From Parietichytrium sp. I65-24A (lineage: Eukaryota; Sar; Bigyra; Thraustochytrida; Thraustochytriidae), in the NCBI GenBank assembly GCA_012862575.1, contig BLSF01000018.1, positions 501,680 to 565,679 of the forward strand: a stretch of DNA of 64,000 nucleotides, read 5' to 3'. This document shows positions 43,807-55,300 of this stretch, piece after piece. Under the pieces are notes generated by a model, which was given only the letters and a program-made list of their open reading frames with translations, searched no databases and had not been told where the DNA came from. A program made the position numbers and the translations under genes. Positions within the stretch are counted from its first letter, which is position 1, and every line of letters starts with the position of its first letter.

Positions 43807-45114
43807 CTACTCCTTGCACCCAACGTCAAGCTCTTCATCTTCCTCTGGATGCGAGACGGATTCGGCAGATATAACAAAAGCGGACATCGGAGGACTCTGT
43901 TTGAGCAAGACACAAGTGCGCTCAGGGTTGAAACCAACACTGACAAGATCGGAAATCCACTCTTGATCACTTTGCTCGAATTTCGAAGAGCCCAGCAAAC
44001 CAAATTTGTGTAAAAACCAAGGCAAGATCAAAGCCTGATCCGCGTCATTTAAACGGTCGACACCAGGGGTCTTCTCCATATTGACGCGCTCCACAGTCTT
44101 CAACACGGTTTCCATGAGGTCCACGAGTCTGCACACCCTTCGCGGGGAGAGTAAGTAAGCGAGATCTGAGCACACTGGGGCATGGCAGGTGTCCACCATG
44201 ACTAGTTCATGGCAAGACTGCTCTAGAAGTGTGATGACAGCTTTATTCGTTTGAAGAGGCACAGAAAAGATCGACACGATCACAGTGTCAAAGTCTTCTT
44301 TTATGAGAGAAAAACTCTTCAGCTCGCGGACCATAAAAGCGGGCTTTCGAAACGTCGTGCCTCCCTGACGCTCTAAGATCCAGTGCATTAAAGCATTTAA
44401 TTTCTCCGTGTCCGGCTCAATTACCAAGATCGCGTCTGCCAAATCCAAAATCTCCGGGCATGAACTGACTACGTGCTTTACCATCTGCGAGCCGTAGAAT
44501 CCGAGAAGAGTTCCGCGTTGCGAAGATGGCCGTTCAAAGCTCGCGGCAAGACGAACTTTGGATCGCCTGAGAGCACTTAGAATCGCCTGTTGAAGTGTCC
44601 CTAAAATAGACTCCAATCCAAGCAGCGCTCTTCCGACGGCCTCCGGCCTCCGTACCCCTGCAGATGCGTCCTCGTTTTGCCAAAGCATTTTTAAGAGCTG
44701 ACTTTGGTCACCTTTTAGATGCCCAAACGCGTAAAACACTTTGCTAGGGTGATCAGCGTGGCACGCGGCCTTCCAGCTCTCGATGGCCGAAGCCAAGGCG
44801 CTCTTGGTTTCCATTCCCTTCATTCTCGCAATCGCCAAGGTCGTCAGCCCTCGATAAAAATGCTCTAGGCCGGTCTCCCCTGGGCCCTGTGCAATAGCTC
44901 TCGATTCGCCCACATCTTTCTTGAGTCTCTCCTCAAATTCAGCACGCATGTGCTCCATCTGCACGGCACTTAGGAACTCTGTCCACGCATCCTCCAAACA
45001 TCCCACCAGTGCTGCTGCGGAGAGACCCCGCACTTGGAACACAGTCCCTTCCACTCTCTGCTTGAGCGAAAGGACGTGCGAGTCCGGCAGGAGCCCGGGC
45101 CTTCGAGCGTCCAT
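43807..45114 (-). CDS. unrecognised protein, possible Rossmann-like domain
   Basis: 435 aa, ATG at 45114. Residues 1-180 are mostly helical. Residues ~195-310 alternate strands and helices: LLGFYGSQMVKHVV, then DAILVIEPDTEKLNALMHW, then DFDTVIVSIFSVP and ELVMVDTCH. This recalls a nucleotide- or SAM-binding Rossmann fold, with an acidic residue (EPD) at the end of the second strand. The usual glycine-rich first loop is not clear. The C-terminus is acidic (EEDEELDV). I do not recognise the family. It is very likely a real gene given its length and codon pattern. Confidence 0.6.
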   Translation of the reverse strand: MDARRPGLLPDSHVLSLKQRVEGTVFQVRGLSAAALVGCLEDAWTEFLSAVQMEHMRAEFEERLKKDVGESRAIAQGPGETGLEHFYRGLTTLAIARMKGMETKSALASAIESWKAACHADHPSKVFYAFGHLKGDQSQLLKMLWQNEDASAGVRRPEAVGRALLGLESILGTLQQAILSALRRSKVRLAASFERPSSQRGTLLGFYGSQMVKHVVSSCPEILDLADAILVIEPDTEKLNALMHWILERQGGTTFRKPAFMVRELKSFSLIKEDFDTVIVSIFSVPLQTNKAVITLLEQSCHELVMVDTCHAPVCSDLAYLLSPRRVCRLVDLMETVLKTVERVNMEKTPGVDRLNDADQALILPWFLHKFGLLGSSKFEQSDQEWISDLVSVGFNPERTCVLLKQSPPMSAFVISAESVSHPEEDEELDVGCKE

Positions 45115-46588
45115 TGCGTTTTCCCAGTTCCAATTAACCTTTCTCCACTGCTCCCGCTGTTCCCCAGCAGTAAATGTATGGTTTAGGTATGCTCCGTTTG
45201 CTTTTATTGTTTTGCTTTTTTGCTTTCTCGGTCACCTTGGACACCCTCGCCACACCACTGTCGTGAGTGGCCTTTTCACGCCCCTCGCGCACTCCCAATT
45301 TACGATGCACAACGTGTCAAAAGTACTATGTACACTTTAGATTACTTACGTACGTACTGCATACAGTTCTCTGTAAATCGAGTATGCGCGTACGCTTTCG
45401 ACTCATATGGCGGGATTTCTCTGTTAGTGTATTCACTATTAAGATGATAAGAAGGACGAGTGGCACACTTGCTCTGGGTAAAGTCGCCAGTCATTTTGCA
45501 CCGCTGCTCTGGGTCCGGTAAGTCTCACTGTTCTGGGTCTGATAATAAGACACGCGGGGTAAAGGCAAACAAAAGGAACATAAAAGAACAATCACACCTT
45601 CCCCGACGAACAACAACGAACCCGGCTGCAGCTAGGTGTGCACCTCCTCCACGTCACTAGGACACCAATGTGATTTGATCAGGCTTTAAACAGGCGTCAT
45701 ATAGACGGCTACGTTTCGCGATACTGCAGCGTACTTTCGTCCCCTTCCCCTTCCCGAGTAAGAATCACTAACATGGTCCTACCTCGACTCTGGTTCTCTC
45801 ATTTCTCTCCTCCTTGCATGTTCTACGCTCCAGCTAACAAAACACATAACCACCAGAAACATCACGAAGACGTCATCATGACGTGACTCCCTGCACGGTG
45901 GCCTTCAAGCAGCGTCACGATACCTCCTCAGTGATGCTAATCGGCCGTCGGACTGAGTGATGAGAGTGATATAGAGTGATGCGCACACCTGGCTCTACCC
46001 AGCACCTCCTTTCTTTCTCTCCATCCACTCCCACAGTACCGCCGCGAGTACCGTAGCGAAAGACAAAAGTACGATATTGGTGAAAAAGAGCGTCCCAGGA
46101 GGACAAGGAGGACAAGGAGGAGGAGGAAGGAGGAGGGCGGCCGCGCACCTTTGAGAGTCTCCTGGCCGCGCGTAGGGAGGAGGGAGGAGGGAGGAGGGAG
46201 AGGCGAGTGGGACAAGTCAAGTTAAATAAATCTTGGCGTCTTTTATTTCGCCGAGCGGTGGGTTTATTTCGCCGAGGACGCTGGTTAGGTTAGCACAGGT
46301 CGGGGGAGAGGGGAAAGTGAGAGTGAGAGCGATAGGTGCCAGGGAACTCGGGCTTTCGGGGAATTCGGTCTCGTACATGCAGGTTGTGTGTGTGTGTGTA
46401 TGTGTATGTGTGTGTTTGTGTGTGCTGCGTCGGTCGAAGCTCAAGCGGAGAGACAATCAGCGCCGGAAATTTTAAAATTTTTGAAAATTTGGAGAATTTG
46501 GAGAATTTGGAGAATTGGAGCGTCGCAGTGAGTTGGTGAGGCGTACAAAGTCGCGCAGAAAAGGCCACGGCGGTACGGTAATCGACGT
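45115..46588. promoter_or_regulatory. divergent intergenic region with a TG microsatellite
   Basis: 1474 nt. It holds GAGGAGGAAGGAGGAGG-type purine runs (46098-46195), a TG run at about 46386-46427, and four AATTTGGAG-type units (46484-46520) just upstream of the TRF4-type gene. A duplicated TTTATTTCGCCGAG unit lies near 46244 and 46262. Confidence 0.5.
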
Positions 46589-49231
46589 ATGGCGTGCGCC
46601 AACAAGTCGGTGCAACAGCGTCGAAAGGCGGATGCGCCATTCTATCGTCAGGTACATCAATGGCTCGTGCAGGCGAGACACAAAGCCGCTTGTGTAGAGC
46701 ATGAGGCAGCACTATTGCGGCTTCAAGAACAGTTTTTGGCCGGGGAGCTACCGCAGGCTGAACTACAACGCCGTGTTAGGGAAATTGTCACAGGAGGGGC
46801 GGCGGGGAAGATAAGTGATGCTAATGCAAATGAGATTTCGGCCGGCGACGCGAACATAGCCAAAGCGAGCAATAAAGAGCCGTCGTTCTGGCATCATTCT
46901 ATTTCGTGCGATGGGGTGTGGGAAAGCTTCTCCGGAGTGAGAGGGGAGATTGTGGAGGTGCTTTTCAGGAAACAATTCAAAGAAAAGGCGCGAATTGCTC
47001 CGACCTTCAGATATATTATGGAGTTCCGCACCCCGTGGGCAGCCAGCGTGTTTCACTTCAGTTTGCTCAAGAGGTTTCTTCATGAGCCAAAAGGTCTAGC
47101 GGCCGACTCGCCGGTCCTTGCATGGGACCATTTACAGAATATCAAACTTAGCTACGCCCCAGCGGATAAGGAGGTTTCTGCACGCCTTGAAGAAGTCCGG
47201 AATATCATCACTGGTACCCAGGGCCAATTATTCGAGAAGGTTTTGCTCGCGGTTACAAAGTTACAAAATCTCAAGCGATACGGCCGCACTTCTGGGCAGG
47301 AAGTGAAATCTGTCGCTTTGAAGAAAAAGAAGAAGAAGAAAAAGAAAAAACAGACCTTACCTTCAGCAGCAGCAGACACTCCTTCGTCTATTTCGGAGGA
47401 CAAAGGTACAGACGTTGAAGCCACAGATCTAGACGCAGAAACTCAGGAAACGTCTCCACAACGGACGGCAAAACATACGGAAACAATCAGCACACCCCAA
47501 AAAGCGCACGAGTCGGTAGTGAAGGCGAAAAAAACATACGCTGGGCAAAGCGAGGAGCAGTTGCTCACGAAACGGACACAGATGCTGTCCTCAGAAATAT
47601 GGGACCTCGTGGCTCATATTGATCTGACGATGAGTAAGAAGGAGGCCCATCGCAATCAGATAGTGTGGAGGGTGCAGGACGCACTCCGTTTTGTTTTCCC
47701 ATGCGCCAAGGTGCATTTGTTTGGATCGCACGCGTGCGGCTTTGCGCTCCCATCTTCTGACATCGACCTTTACTATGTGCACCAGGATGGCCCCTGCTAT
47801 GACTCTCAGAGTCACAAGTATCACTACCAATACTATACCACGGCAGAGTGTAAACTTTTCAAGATCTCGGTGGGTGAACAGCTGGAGTGCATTCAAAGCG
47901 CCTTGCGCGATTTGCCATGGGTAAAGTCCGCCCATCTCATAAAAACTGCGGCAATGCCCATCGTTAGAATCTCCGCGTGTCTGATGGCGTTGAATGGTGA
48001 AGCTGAGGACACTCACCTTGACTCGAAGGACCATTTGTGCCCTCTTTGCTTTGTGGTCGACCTCAGTTGTGGGCATAGCCCTGGGCATTCAAATTTGGTA
48101 CTTTCTGACCTCTTGAAAGAGAAGAGTAGAGAGTTTTCGTACTTGCGCCCACTCATGCTCGTAGTCAAGCAAATGCTCGTGGAACGTCGACTCAGCAACG
48201 TTTTCGCAGGAGGTCTGAGCTCTTTCTCACTCTCACTTTTGATATTGCGCTATTTGCAACACTTGAGACAATTTCCCGCTTCTCTTTCGAAACCAACCAA
48301 ACTCATCAAGGAGGCCGTCGAAGGGCCCTTTCCGACACCGGTGACATCCGAAAATGGCAAGTGCGTGGATCTGACTAAAGACCCTGTCGCGCAACAAGAA
48401 CTTGTCAAGGCGTACCGGCGCGGACTGGCGCGTTGGCCCAGACAGGACACAATGACCGGCTACCAGTACCTCATGCCTCTGACGCAGCCCCCTGTCGGGG
48501 AGCCACAAGGCGGAAAGACTCCTGGGGAAAACTTGTTTGCGTCAGGTAGAATGACAGAGCCTGTATATGGCAGTACCGTCTCCTCCGTGCCAATTCCGCC
48601 AACTGTGACTGGCGCTGGCGGTTCACGTTCAAACTCAGTAATTGCAGGGGAGGTAGAAGCATATCACCGGCAGGTTGCCGATTGGCCAACAGGAGACGCG
48701 GCACATCACTTCCACTGGATGAAAGCATCGCGGCAGTTTTCTACTCTCCCAGAACCCAAAGAGGCTCTCGGAACGAAGTCTGTGGCTCGCAGCGGCGCAG
48801 ACGAGGCTGCTGGGACCTCGAATAAACCTGTTGAACAGCATGGTTCCATAGGAGAGACTCTTCTTGGCTTTCTGGACTTTTATGGAAATCATTTTAATCC
48901 GGCAGATGTGGGTGTCACGGTGATTGGCGAAGGGGCGTTTTATCTTCTCACAAAGTCGACCATTTCGCGGTCTCCGCAACCAATAACGATAGATAACCCG
49001 TGCTGGCCCAATCTGAATGTGGCAGCCCCCAGCTATGCCGTCAGTCAGGTTCTATCCGCGTGGAGAGATTTACATGCGACGCTTTTAGCCCTTGTGACAG
49101 AGCCATATAACGGCTCAGAGCGTGAGGACCAAAAGACAATTTTACGCAAGGTTTTGAAGGCCAAATGGGGGGCGAAATCAAAGCGACTTCTCGAACGTGC
49201 TTTAAAGCGGGACAAACAACCCACACAATGA
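46589..49231 (+). CDS. TRF4/TENT4-type non-canonical poly(A) polymerase
   Basis: Nucleotidyltransferase of the Trf4/TENT4 kind, which adds short tails to nuclear RNAs for decay or stabilisation. 880 aa, ATG at 46589. Residues 1-245 are family-unlike. A Lys-rich run (~246-255) and a charged linker follow. The catalytic domain starts near 330: HLFGSHACGFALPSSDIDLYY with the first two Asp at 391 and 393, and the third Asp at 491 in FVVDLSCG. The central helices contain PLMLVVKQMLVERRLSNVFAGG and LSLLILRYLQ. The PAP-associated region (GETLLGFLDFYGNHFNPADV, ~755-775) and NVAAPSYAVSQVLSAW close the domain. The spacing between the second and third Asp (98) and between the core and the last part is larger than in yeast Trf4, because of inserts. 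Confidence 0.93.
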   Translation: MACANKSVQQRRKADAPFYRQVHQWLVQARHKAACVEHEAALLRLQEQFLAGELPQAELQRRVREIVTGGAAGKISDANANEISAGDANIAKASNKEPSFWHHSISCDGVWESFSGVRGEIVEVLFRKQFKEKARIAPTFRYIMEFRTPWAASVFHFSLLKRFLHEPKGLAADSPVLAWDHLQNIKLSYAPADKEVSARLEEVRNIITGTQGQLFEKVLLAVTKLQNLKRYGRTSGQEVKSVALKKKKKKKKKKQTLPSAAADTPSSISEDKGTDVEATDLDAETQETSPQRTAKHTETISTPQKAHESVVKAKKTYAGQSEEQLLTKRTQMLSSEIWDLVAHIDLTMSKKEAHRNQIVWRVQDALRFVFPCAKVHLFGSHACGFALPSSDIDLYYVHQDGPCYDSQSHKYHYQYYTTAECKLFKISVGEQLECIQSALRDLPWVKSAHLIKTAAMPIVRISACLMALNGEAEDTHLDSKDHLCPLCFVVDLSCGHSPGHSNLVLSDLLKEKSREFSYLRPLMLVVKQMLVERRLSNVFAGGLSSFSLSLLILRYLQHLRQFPASLSKPTKLIKEAVEGPFPTPVTSENGKCVDLTKDPVAQQELVKAYRRGLARWPRQDTMTGYQYLMPLTQPPVGEPQGGKTPGENLFASGRMTEPVYGSTVSSVPIPPTVTGAGGSRSNSVIAGEVEAYHRQVADWPTGDAAHHFHWMKASRQFSTLPEPKEALGTKSVARSGADEAAGTSNKPVEQHGSIGETLLGFLDFYGNHFNPADVGVTVIGEGAFYLLTKSTISRSPQPITIDNPCWPNLNVAAPSYAVSQVLSAWRDLHATLLALVTEPYNGSEREDQKTILRKVLKAKWGAKSKRLLERALKRDKQPTQ

Positions 49232-49769
49232 TGACACGATCTTGGAGCGTGAGTATGACGTGGGTGAGTTACGAAAATGAGATACGTAGACAATAATGTA
49301 CACATTTACAGCTAGGTTCATCGTCCATCCTACTTTGACGTTTGCAAGCACCAAGTCTTCAAACCGGGACAAGTTCTCAATGCGTCCATTCGCTTCCATT
49401 CGCCTTCGACTCCCACACATAGATCATCATAGCCGTGCCCATTCTCGCAGTGCTCTGGGCATCTCTGGGCTAGCTCAAGCTCTGCTCTAGCCTAGAGCTA
49501 AAGCAGCTACCGTTTGCATAGCTGCGAGCCTGGCCCGGCGCCTCCAAAGACGTTACCGGACATCTTGGTCCCCGTCCCCGCTCCCGTCCTCGAGGGCAAG
49601 TAAAGGATACGCAGGAGTGTGACAAAATCAAAAAGACGGGCCATCTTTGTCCAGCTGTCCAGTTTGCATAAGAAAAAAAATTGGGGGCGGCTGTGTAAAG
49701 GGCGGGTTTCTCCTTCGTGTGAGATAGACGGGTTTGTGAGTCAGGCTTTGTACGCACGGGAACGAAGAC
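49232..49769. other. spacer upstream of the ankyrin gene
   Basis: 538 nt. Short CTAGAGCTAAAGC-type inverted repeats at about 49485-49508. Nothing else recognised. Confidence 0.4.
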
Positions 49770-50633
49770 ATGACGTCGCGAAGACTGATCCAGAGGGCGC
49801 CGAGTGGGCACGATGCAATCAATTCGGAGCTATTGGACCTCTCCCGGAAGATGGACTTCGGAGCAGGCGGGCGCGGGTCATCGCGGCAGTCGTTTAGTAA
49901 AGAGAGTATGGCGGAGACTGCGAGGTCTTTCGCGCATTTGTTTCTGGACGAGGACTTGAGCCAGAGTAGCGGGAGTGGGCTGCTTGGCACGGAACGATCT
50001 GATGCAGACGATCCGTACGCGATGGCCTATGACGATGGATTGCTCCCGGCAAGAGTGCCCACCCGGGCAGAAATTGCCGAGCTTGACTCAAACATACTTC
50101 CCGCATTGCATCGAACAGTGAGGGATGGGAAGGTTGGTTTGCTTGAAGCTATGTTCAAGACTGAGCAAGCGGATGTTACACAAGTTGACCCCGCGCATCA
50201 AACTGCCCTTCATTATGCATGCGCAAGCAAGCACAAGTTTGCTCTCGTAATTGTTCAGATACTGGTGGAGCGTGGAGCGAACATTGACGCCAAGGATTTC
50301 CTTGGGTCCACAGCACTGCACAATGCTGTCAGGAGCAACAACGCAGAAATCGTTCAATACCTTGTCTCGGAAAGCGGCCGCTCAATAAACCTGGACTGTT
50401 CTGATTACGAGATGAACACGCCGCTTCACCTTGCTGTTGAGCTCGGGTTGTACAAAATTACCAAAACCCTTTTGGATGCCGGCGCAAAGTACGCTATTTT
50501 GAACAATCAAAACTTGACGCCAGGCATGATCGCGAAGGAAAAGAACAAGGTCAAGTTCTTAGATCTATTCATTCGAAAGCTAGACAAAGTGCGCGCGACA
50601 AATATAAACTGGGAAACGCAAGACTCGGCATGA
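49770..50633 (+). CDS. ankyrin-repeat protein
   Basis: 287 aa, ATG at 49770. Residues 1-100 are Ser-rich and predicted disordered. Ankyrin repeats occupy ~108-262: TALHYACASKHKFALVIVQI then LVERGANIDAKDFLGSTALH, NNAEIVQYLVSESG, and MNTPLHLAVELGLYKITKTL followed by LDAGAKYAILNNQNLTP. Probably an adaptor that binds another protein; no catalytic domain is present. It is convergent with the deacetylase gene, 155 nt apart. Confidence 0.93.
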   Translation: MTSRRLIQRAPSGHDAINSELLDLSRKMDFGAGGRGSSRQSFSKESMAETARSFAHLFLDEDLSQSSGSGLLGTERSDADDPYAMAYDDGLLPARVPTRAEIAELDSNILPALHRTVRDGKVGLLEAMFKTEQADVTQVDPAHQTALHYACASKHKFALVIVQILVERGANIDAKDFLGSTALHNAVRSNNAEIVQYLVSESGRSINLDCSDYEMNTPLHLAVELGLYKITKTLLDAGAKYAILNNQNLTPGMIAKEKNKVKFLDLFIRKLDKVRATNINWETQDSA

Positions 50634-50788
50634 CGACTTTCTTACAACAGACGCTCTGGTCCATGGCACGGTTGAATTTATAAACTCTCCACGTTGTGGA
50701 ATTTTTGTTAACAAGCGTGAGAATGGGATTACGAGGTCCTCTAGCTTTGCCTGTGCCGAAGGAAGGAAGAGATATAGCAATCCACATT

Positions 50789-51796
50789 TTAGACGGATGT
50801 GACGTTCGAGCTTCCAGCTAAGACTGACCTTCGCGATGCTCTGGCATCACTGGTTTCTGAAGTCTGCTGAGGGAAAAGCAAGTCTGTGCATCTAACAACT
50901 TTGAGGTTGCGAGAGCGCAGGATCTTGAGTAATTGCTCTAGAATAAGCGGGGTTTGCCTCCTAGACTCGGCGTTGGGAACGTGCAATATAAGGATAGATC
51001 CCGGCTTTGTGTGCTCGGCATTGTAGTTGACGTGAAAGTTGACTGCAACATGGCTTGGCGGGTCAATGTTGCCGCCCACGAACGGATCGTTGGAGAACAC
51101 ATCCCCAAGAACACATAGTGGATAGTGTTTCTCGACAACGTCCAGCAGTGATTTGGACACTTTTCCCATGGGCGGGCGGAAGCACTTTAGGTCTTCTGTC
51201 GCTACGTATCGCGTCAAGACTTGTTCAGCCCTCAAGAGCTCTCGCTCTGCTTCTTCCGCACTACATCGACTGTACGGCTTGTCCTCGGGCATATGATTGC
51301 CAACTTCGTGGCCATCCCGTACGATTCTCTGCATCACCGCGTCCATCTCTGCGCCACCATTCTCCACGTAGTCTGTGGTGCAAAAGAACGTAACTTTGAC
51401 CTGGAACCTCTGCAACAAATCAAGTAGCTTGTTCATTTCCTCCGCGCTCGTCCCTGGGCAATCATCGATGGTCAGCGCCACTCTCCGTTCCCCCGCCGCA
51501 GCCGGGTAAACCTGGAACACGCACCTTCCGTACGTCCTCGCCAGCACCACGCCGCCCACATTGAGCACGTCCTGCCACACCCATCCCAGGGCGTTGATGG
51601 CCGCTTTCTTCCACCAAAGTGCCACCGCGGCCTCTTTCTGCACCGCCATTCCGGCTCCCAGCGAGCTCACACCAGCCAGCGCCGCCAGTGGGCTCAGGAC
51701 CACCAGGCCCGCACCAGCAACTGCCAGCTTCGCCAAGCTCAGCGCCACGCCGAGCGCCCCGTGTCGCCGGGATACCTCGCGTGCCGTGTGCTGCAT
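50789..51796 (-). CDS. membrane-anchored polysaccharide deacetylase (NodB domain)
   Basis: Carbohydrate esterase 4 type, predicted to remove acetyl groups from a chitin-like or other N-acetylated glycan. I start at the ATG at 51796 (335 aa); the frame has only GTG upstream. A hydrophobic segment at ~15-45 (LAKLAVAGAGLVVLSPLAAL) suggests a signal anchor. The NodB domain has VALTIDDCPG (catalytic and metal-site Asp near 112), HEVGNHMPEDKPY, FRPPMGK and ILILHVPN. The second motif lacks the usual second His of H-x-x-x-H; a subgroup of eukaryotic members has the same NHxxxD form. Substrate unknown. Confidence 0.88.
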   Translation of the reverse strand: MQHTAREVSRRHGALGVALSLAKLAVAGAGLVVLSPLAALAGVSSLGAGMAVQKEAAVALWWKKAAINALGWVWQDVLNVGGVVLARTYGRCVFQVYPAAAGERRVALTIDDCPGTSAEEMNKLLDLLQRFQVKVTFFCTTDYVENGGAEMDAVMQRIVRDGHEVGNHMPEDKPYSRCSAEEAERELLRAEQVLTRYVATEDLKCFRPPMGKVSKSLLDVVEKHYPLCVLGDVFSNDPFVGGNIDPPSHVAVNFHVNYNAEHTKPGSILILHVPNAESRRQTPLILEQLLKILRSRNLKVVRCTDLLFPQQTSETSDARASRRSVLAGSSNVTSV

Positions 51797-52358
51797 CCTT
51801 TCTGTCACGCTCACGTTCACCTTTTTCGTCTCCTCTGGCTTCCTCTCTTCAGTCTCTTCAGTCTCTTCCTTCCTCGATAGCTAGTTGCAGGTTTGAGCTG
51901 GAGGAAGGACAGAGCGAGAGTGCTTCTTTCCCCCTCACTTGAGGGACGGCGCTCCTCACAGCGTTCTTTCTTTCTCCTCCCTTCCTTCCTCCCTTCCCCT
52001 CCTGCTCCTGATTCGCCGACTTGGGGGGCCGACTTGAGGGGCAGCCAGGGCAGCCGCTGTCTCTTGAGAGAGCTTTGATTGCTGTGGGTGTGTGCGATGC
52101 GTTGTAGGTGTACCTCCTACACATATCATGATGCCGCCTCTAGTCTAGCTAGTAGAGAATTTAGAAGAAATCAACTTGACAGTGACTGGTGAGAGAAGGT
52201 ATGGATGGGTTTGTCTGTATGTTGGGTCCTTCTCTCGACAGTCCGAAACAACAAACAACAAAGAGATTGATTTGATTGACAGATGAATGGTGGAAGAATA
52301 GAAAAAGGTTGTGATGTTTTTTATGATTGGTTATTTTCAGATTGCGGGGACCGAGTTA
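51797..52358. other. spacer upstream of the deacetylase and downstream of the myosin
   Basis: 562 nt with pyrimidine-rich CTTCCTTCCTCC-type DNA (51968-52000) and a CTCTTCAGTCTCTTCAGTC direct repeat (51846-51870). Nothing else recognised. Confidence 0.45.
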
Positions 52359-55300
52359 TCAAGTGTTGACGTGGGTCCAGTCAAAGACAGTCTCGTACAG
52401 CTCCCAGGACTGAAGAGTGTAGATGAGAATGTTGACACCCTGGCCGCCGAGGTTGAAAGTCTTCTTGTTTGCGATGGATTTATCGTCCACGTTCATCCAA
52501 AAGTACTCTACAGTAGCGCCGTACTTGATGATCTTCTTGTAGTCGACGCTGTTCTCGATCTCGATGCTCGAGTCTGTCTTCTTGATGAAGTGGATTCCAG
52601 CGCTGTCCACACCAATGACGTAGTCCGAGTCAGCGTCGTTTCTGCGACCGTAGAAGAACGTCATGCCGTACACCTTGGACTGCTTGCAGAGCTCAACGAA
52701 GCGCTCCATGATCTTCTGCTCGGTGCGTGGAGGCTTGTTGTCCTTGGCAATGGCTGCCGCAGTACGAGCCCAGTTTTCTGGAGCCTTGAGGCGGCGCCAA
52801 TATGGGTTCATGAACTTGGCGATGCCAGCCTCGGCAAGCTTTTCTGCCTTTGGAACCTTGTGTCCCTTCTCCTCCATTACAACAGCTAGCAAGGCGGCCT
52901 CCGCAACTTCGGTCTCCTTGTCAAGGAAGAGGTCTCCACTCTTGATGTCCTGGAGAAGTTGCAAGTACAAGCGGCGGTCCACAGCAAGATCCGGGGTGAT
53001 CATGCGGCGCTTGAACTCAAAGATTGGCTCCTTGCCCTGGGTGGTCATGCGCAAGTACACATCTCCAAGGTGAGCCCACCATGGAAGTGGCCAGCCAGTC
53101 TTTGGCGCAGGAGGCGTGGAACGGCTTGAGGTGAGGCCGAGCATCTTGACGGCTTGCATGGCGCCAGTGACTGGGATGCTGAGGAAAGTCTGCTTCTTCT
53201 TGGCAGCGGCGTCAGGCTCAGGCCCGTACTTCTCCACGAGCTTGGAGAAGAGCTCCTCTTCCTTGCCTTTCCAGTGCTCGAGGAAGAGACGGACATGCTG
53301 GATCTTCTTGGGGTTGTAATGGGAATAAAAGTTGTGCAGACGGGTGTATGGGTCCGGCTTGCCATTCTCCTTGCCATCCTTGACGAAAACACCCCAGCTA
53401 GGGAACCCTGCAGAGGTGTCATCGTCGATGCCGAGCTGGCGGCGAATAAGCTCTACGACCTGAGCGACACGAAGGTCTGGAGTGATAGGATACTGCGTGA
53501 TTTCTCCGTCCACCATGTGGATTGGTGCGAGAACTGGTGGGCGCTTCCTGTAGCACTGGATCTCCTCCAAGTTTGGCTTGAACCAGCTCTGGCCGAGCTC
53601 AATGGTGGCGTCGAGCTGCACAATACACAAGCGTGCGTAGTTTCCAGGAAGACCTGGGAGGGTTTGATGTGCGAGCAAAAAGTTGATGAGGTATGGCGCA
53701 AAAGCATCAGACGGTGGGAAAGTCTTGGTCGCCATACAGAAGAGGAGCCAAGCTCTGTCGGCGGACTCTGGTTTTGGGTTGACGTACACGTGCTTGCAGA
53801 GCTGGATGAAGATCTCATCGCACATTTGTGGATCCTCGAGACCTTTGACGAGCATGTACTGCGCCAGGGTAGCAGGAAAGGAGGTGCTCATGTCACCACA
53901 GTATTGAAGGATAGCACGGTTAATGCGAAGAGCGGTGCGGTTCTGATCGTCGGAAAGCTTGAGCAAAGACTTTGGAATTGGCTTATTGCGGCTCCAGAGC
54001 TTGAGTTTTGCAGCAATGGCGCGCTCATCCTCGGGCAAGTTCTCGGTAAAGTCTTCGTTGGTACGGATCTTGTAAAACTTCTTGAGGTCGTACACGGAGT
54101 CGTCCTTGGCCTGCTCGATGAGCTGCTTGTGCTTGTCGGTAGCAAGCTTGGAAAGACGCTCCATAGCGAGCTGCTCAAGGTCGTCCTTGGACGCGTCCCT
54201 GAGCTTGTCGAGATTGGCTTGGCGGCGAGCAGCAAGATCCTTGACGTTGATCTCCGCCTCCTCCTGTTCCACGGTGGTGACCCAGTCGCGAATTCTGCGA
54301 GCAGATTGGGTATCCACACCAGAGGCCTGTGCCTGCTGAAGAGCGCTCTTCAGGTCTCCGATGAAGTCCTTTGGCTTCTTCTGGTTGACCTTTTCGACAA
54401 GCGCATCAAGGTCCTTCTGCACCTCGACCTGTTTCTCGAGCTTTTTGATCAGCTCCTTCGCTTCCACGATGGTTGGGTCTTCGTCAGAAACACCTTGCTT
54501 CTTGGCGTCGGTGAGAGCTTGGCTCAGGTCATCAATCTCTTTGACGGTGATACCACTGGAACTCTCGGCATGATACGTTGCGCCGCGCATGGTCGACGTG
54601 AGGTTTGTAAGAAGTTCTGCGTTCTTCTCCAAGGTCTTGCGAAGCTCCATCGCAGCCTTGGCAAGATCGTGCTCCTCCAAGCCGATGGCAAGGACATTGA
54701 CTTCGAGCTCGTTGAGCTTGAGCAAGTCCTTGGCCTTCATTGCCGCATCGAGCTCGTCCAGCAGGCGCTCCTGCTCCTCTTCCTTCTCCTTGGAGGCCTT
54801 TGCAGTCTCTTTGACGACTTGCTGACCTTTCTGGACAAGTTCGTGGGACTTTTGACCGAGCTCCACGAGGCGGTTCATTGCCTTCTTGATTCCCGCAGGG
54901 TCTGGCTTGTCGATGGCCTTCTGGAGCTTTGCGAGCTCTGCGTTGGTCTCCTTGAGACGCTCGAGCAGGGCCTGGGCATCGCGAGCTTCGACAGTGTGTT
55001 GCAACTTCATCTTTGTAGACTTGGCGAGCACACTCTCGAGGGCGGCAATGTCGTCGCCCTTGTCGATGACAGCGCGAAGCTCCTCGCGAACCTTCTTCTC
55101 TTCCTCGATATCCTTCAAGACCTTTCGCGCTTCAGCCAAGAGCTTGGCGTCTCCCATCTTTTTGCCTTCGCACGTTTTGATCGCACGCTTGATCTCAGCA
55201 ACGTCCTTGGAGTCGAGCGCAACTTCAAGCATTCGGTTGAGACCCTCCTCTTCTTGGCGGTACTCCAACTCGGACTTGGCGTCCATGACCCACTTGATGT

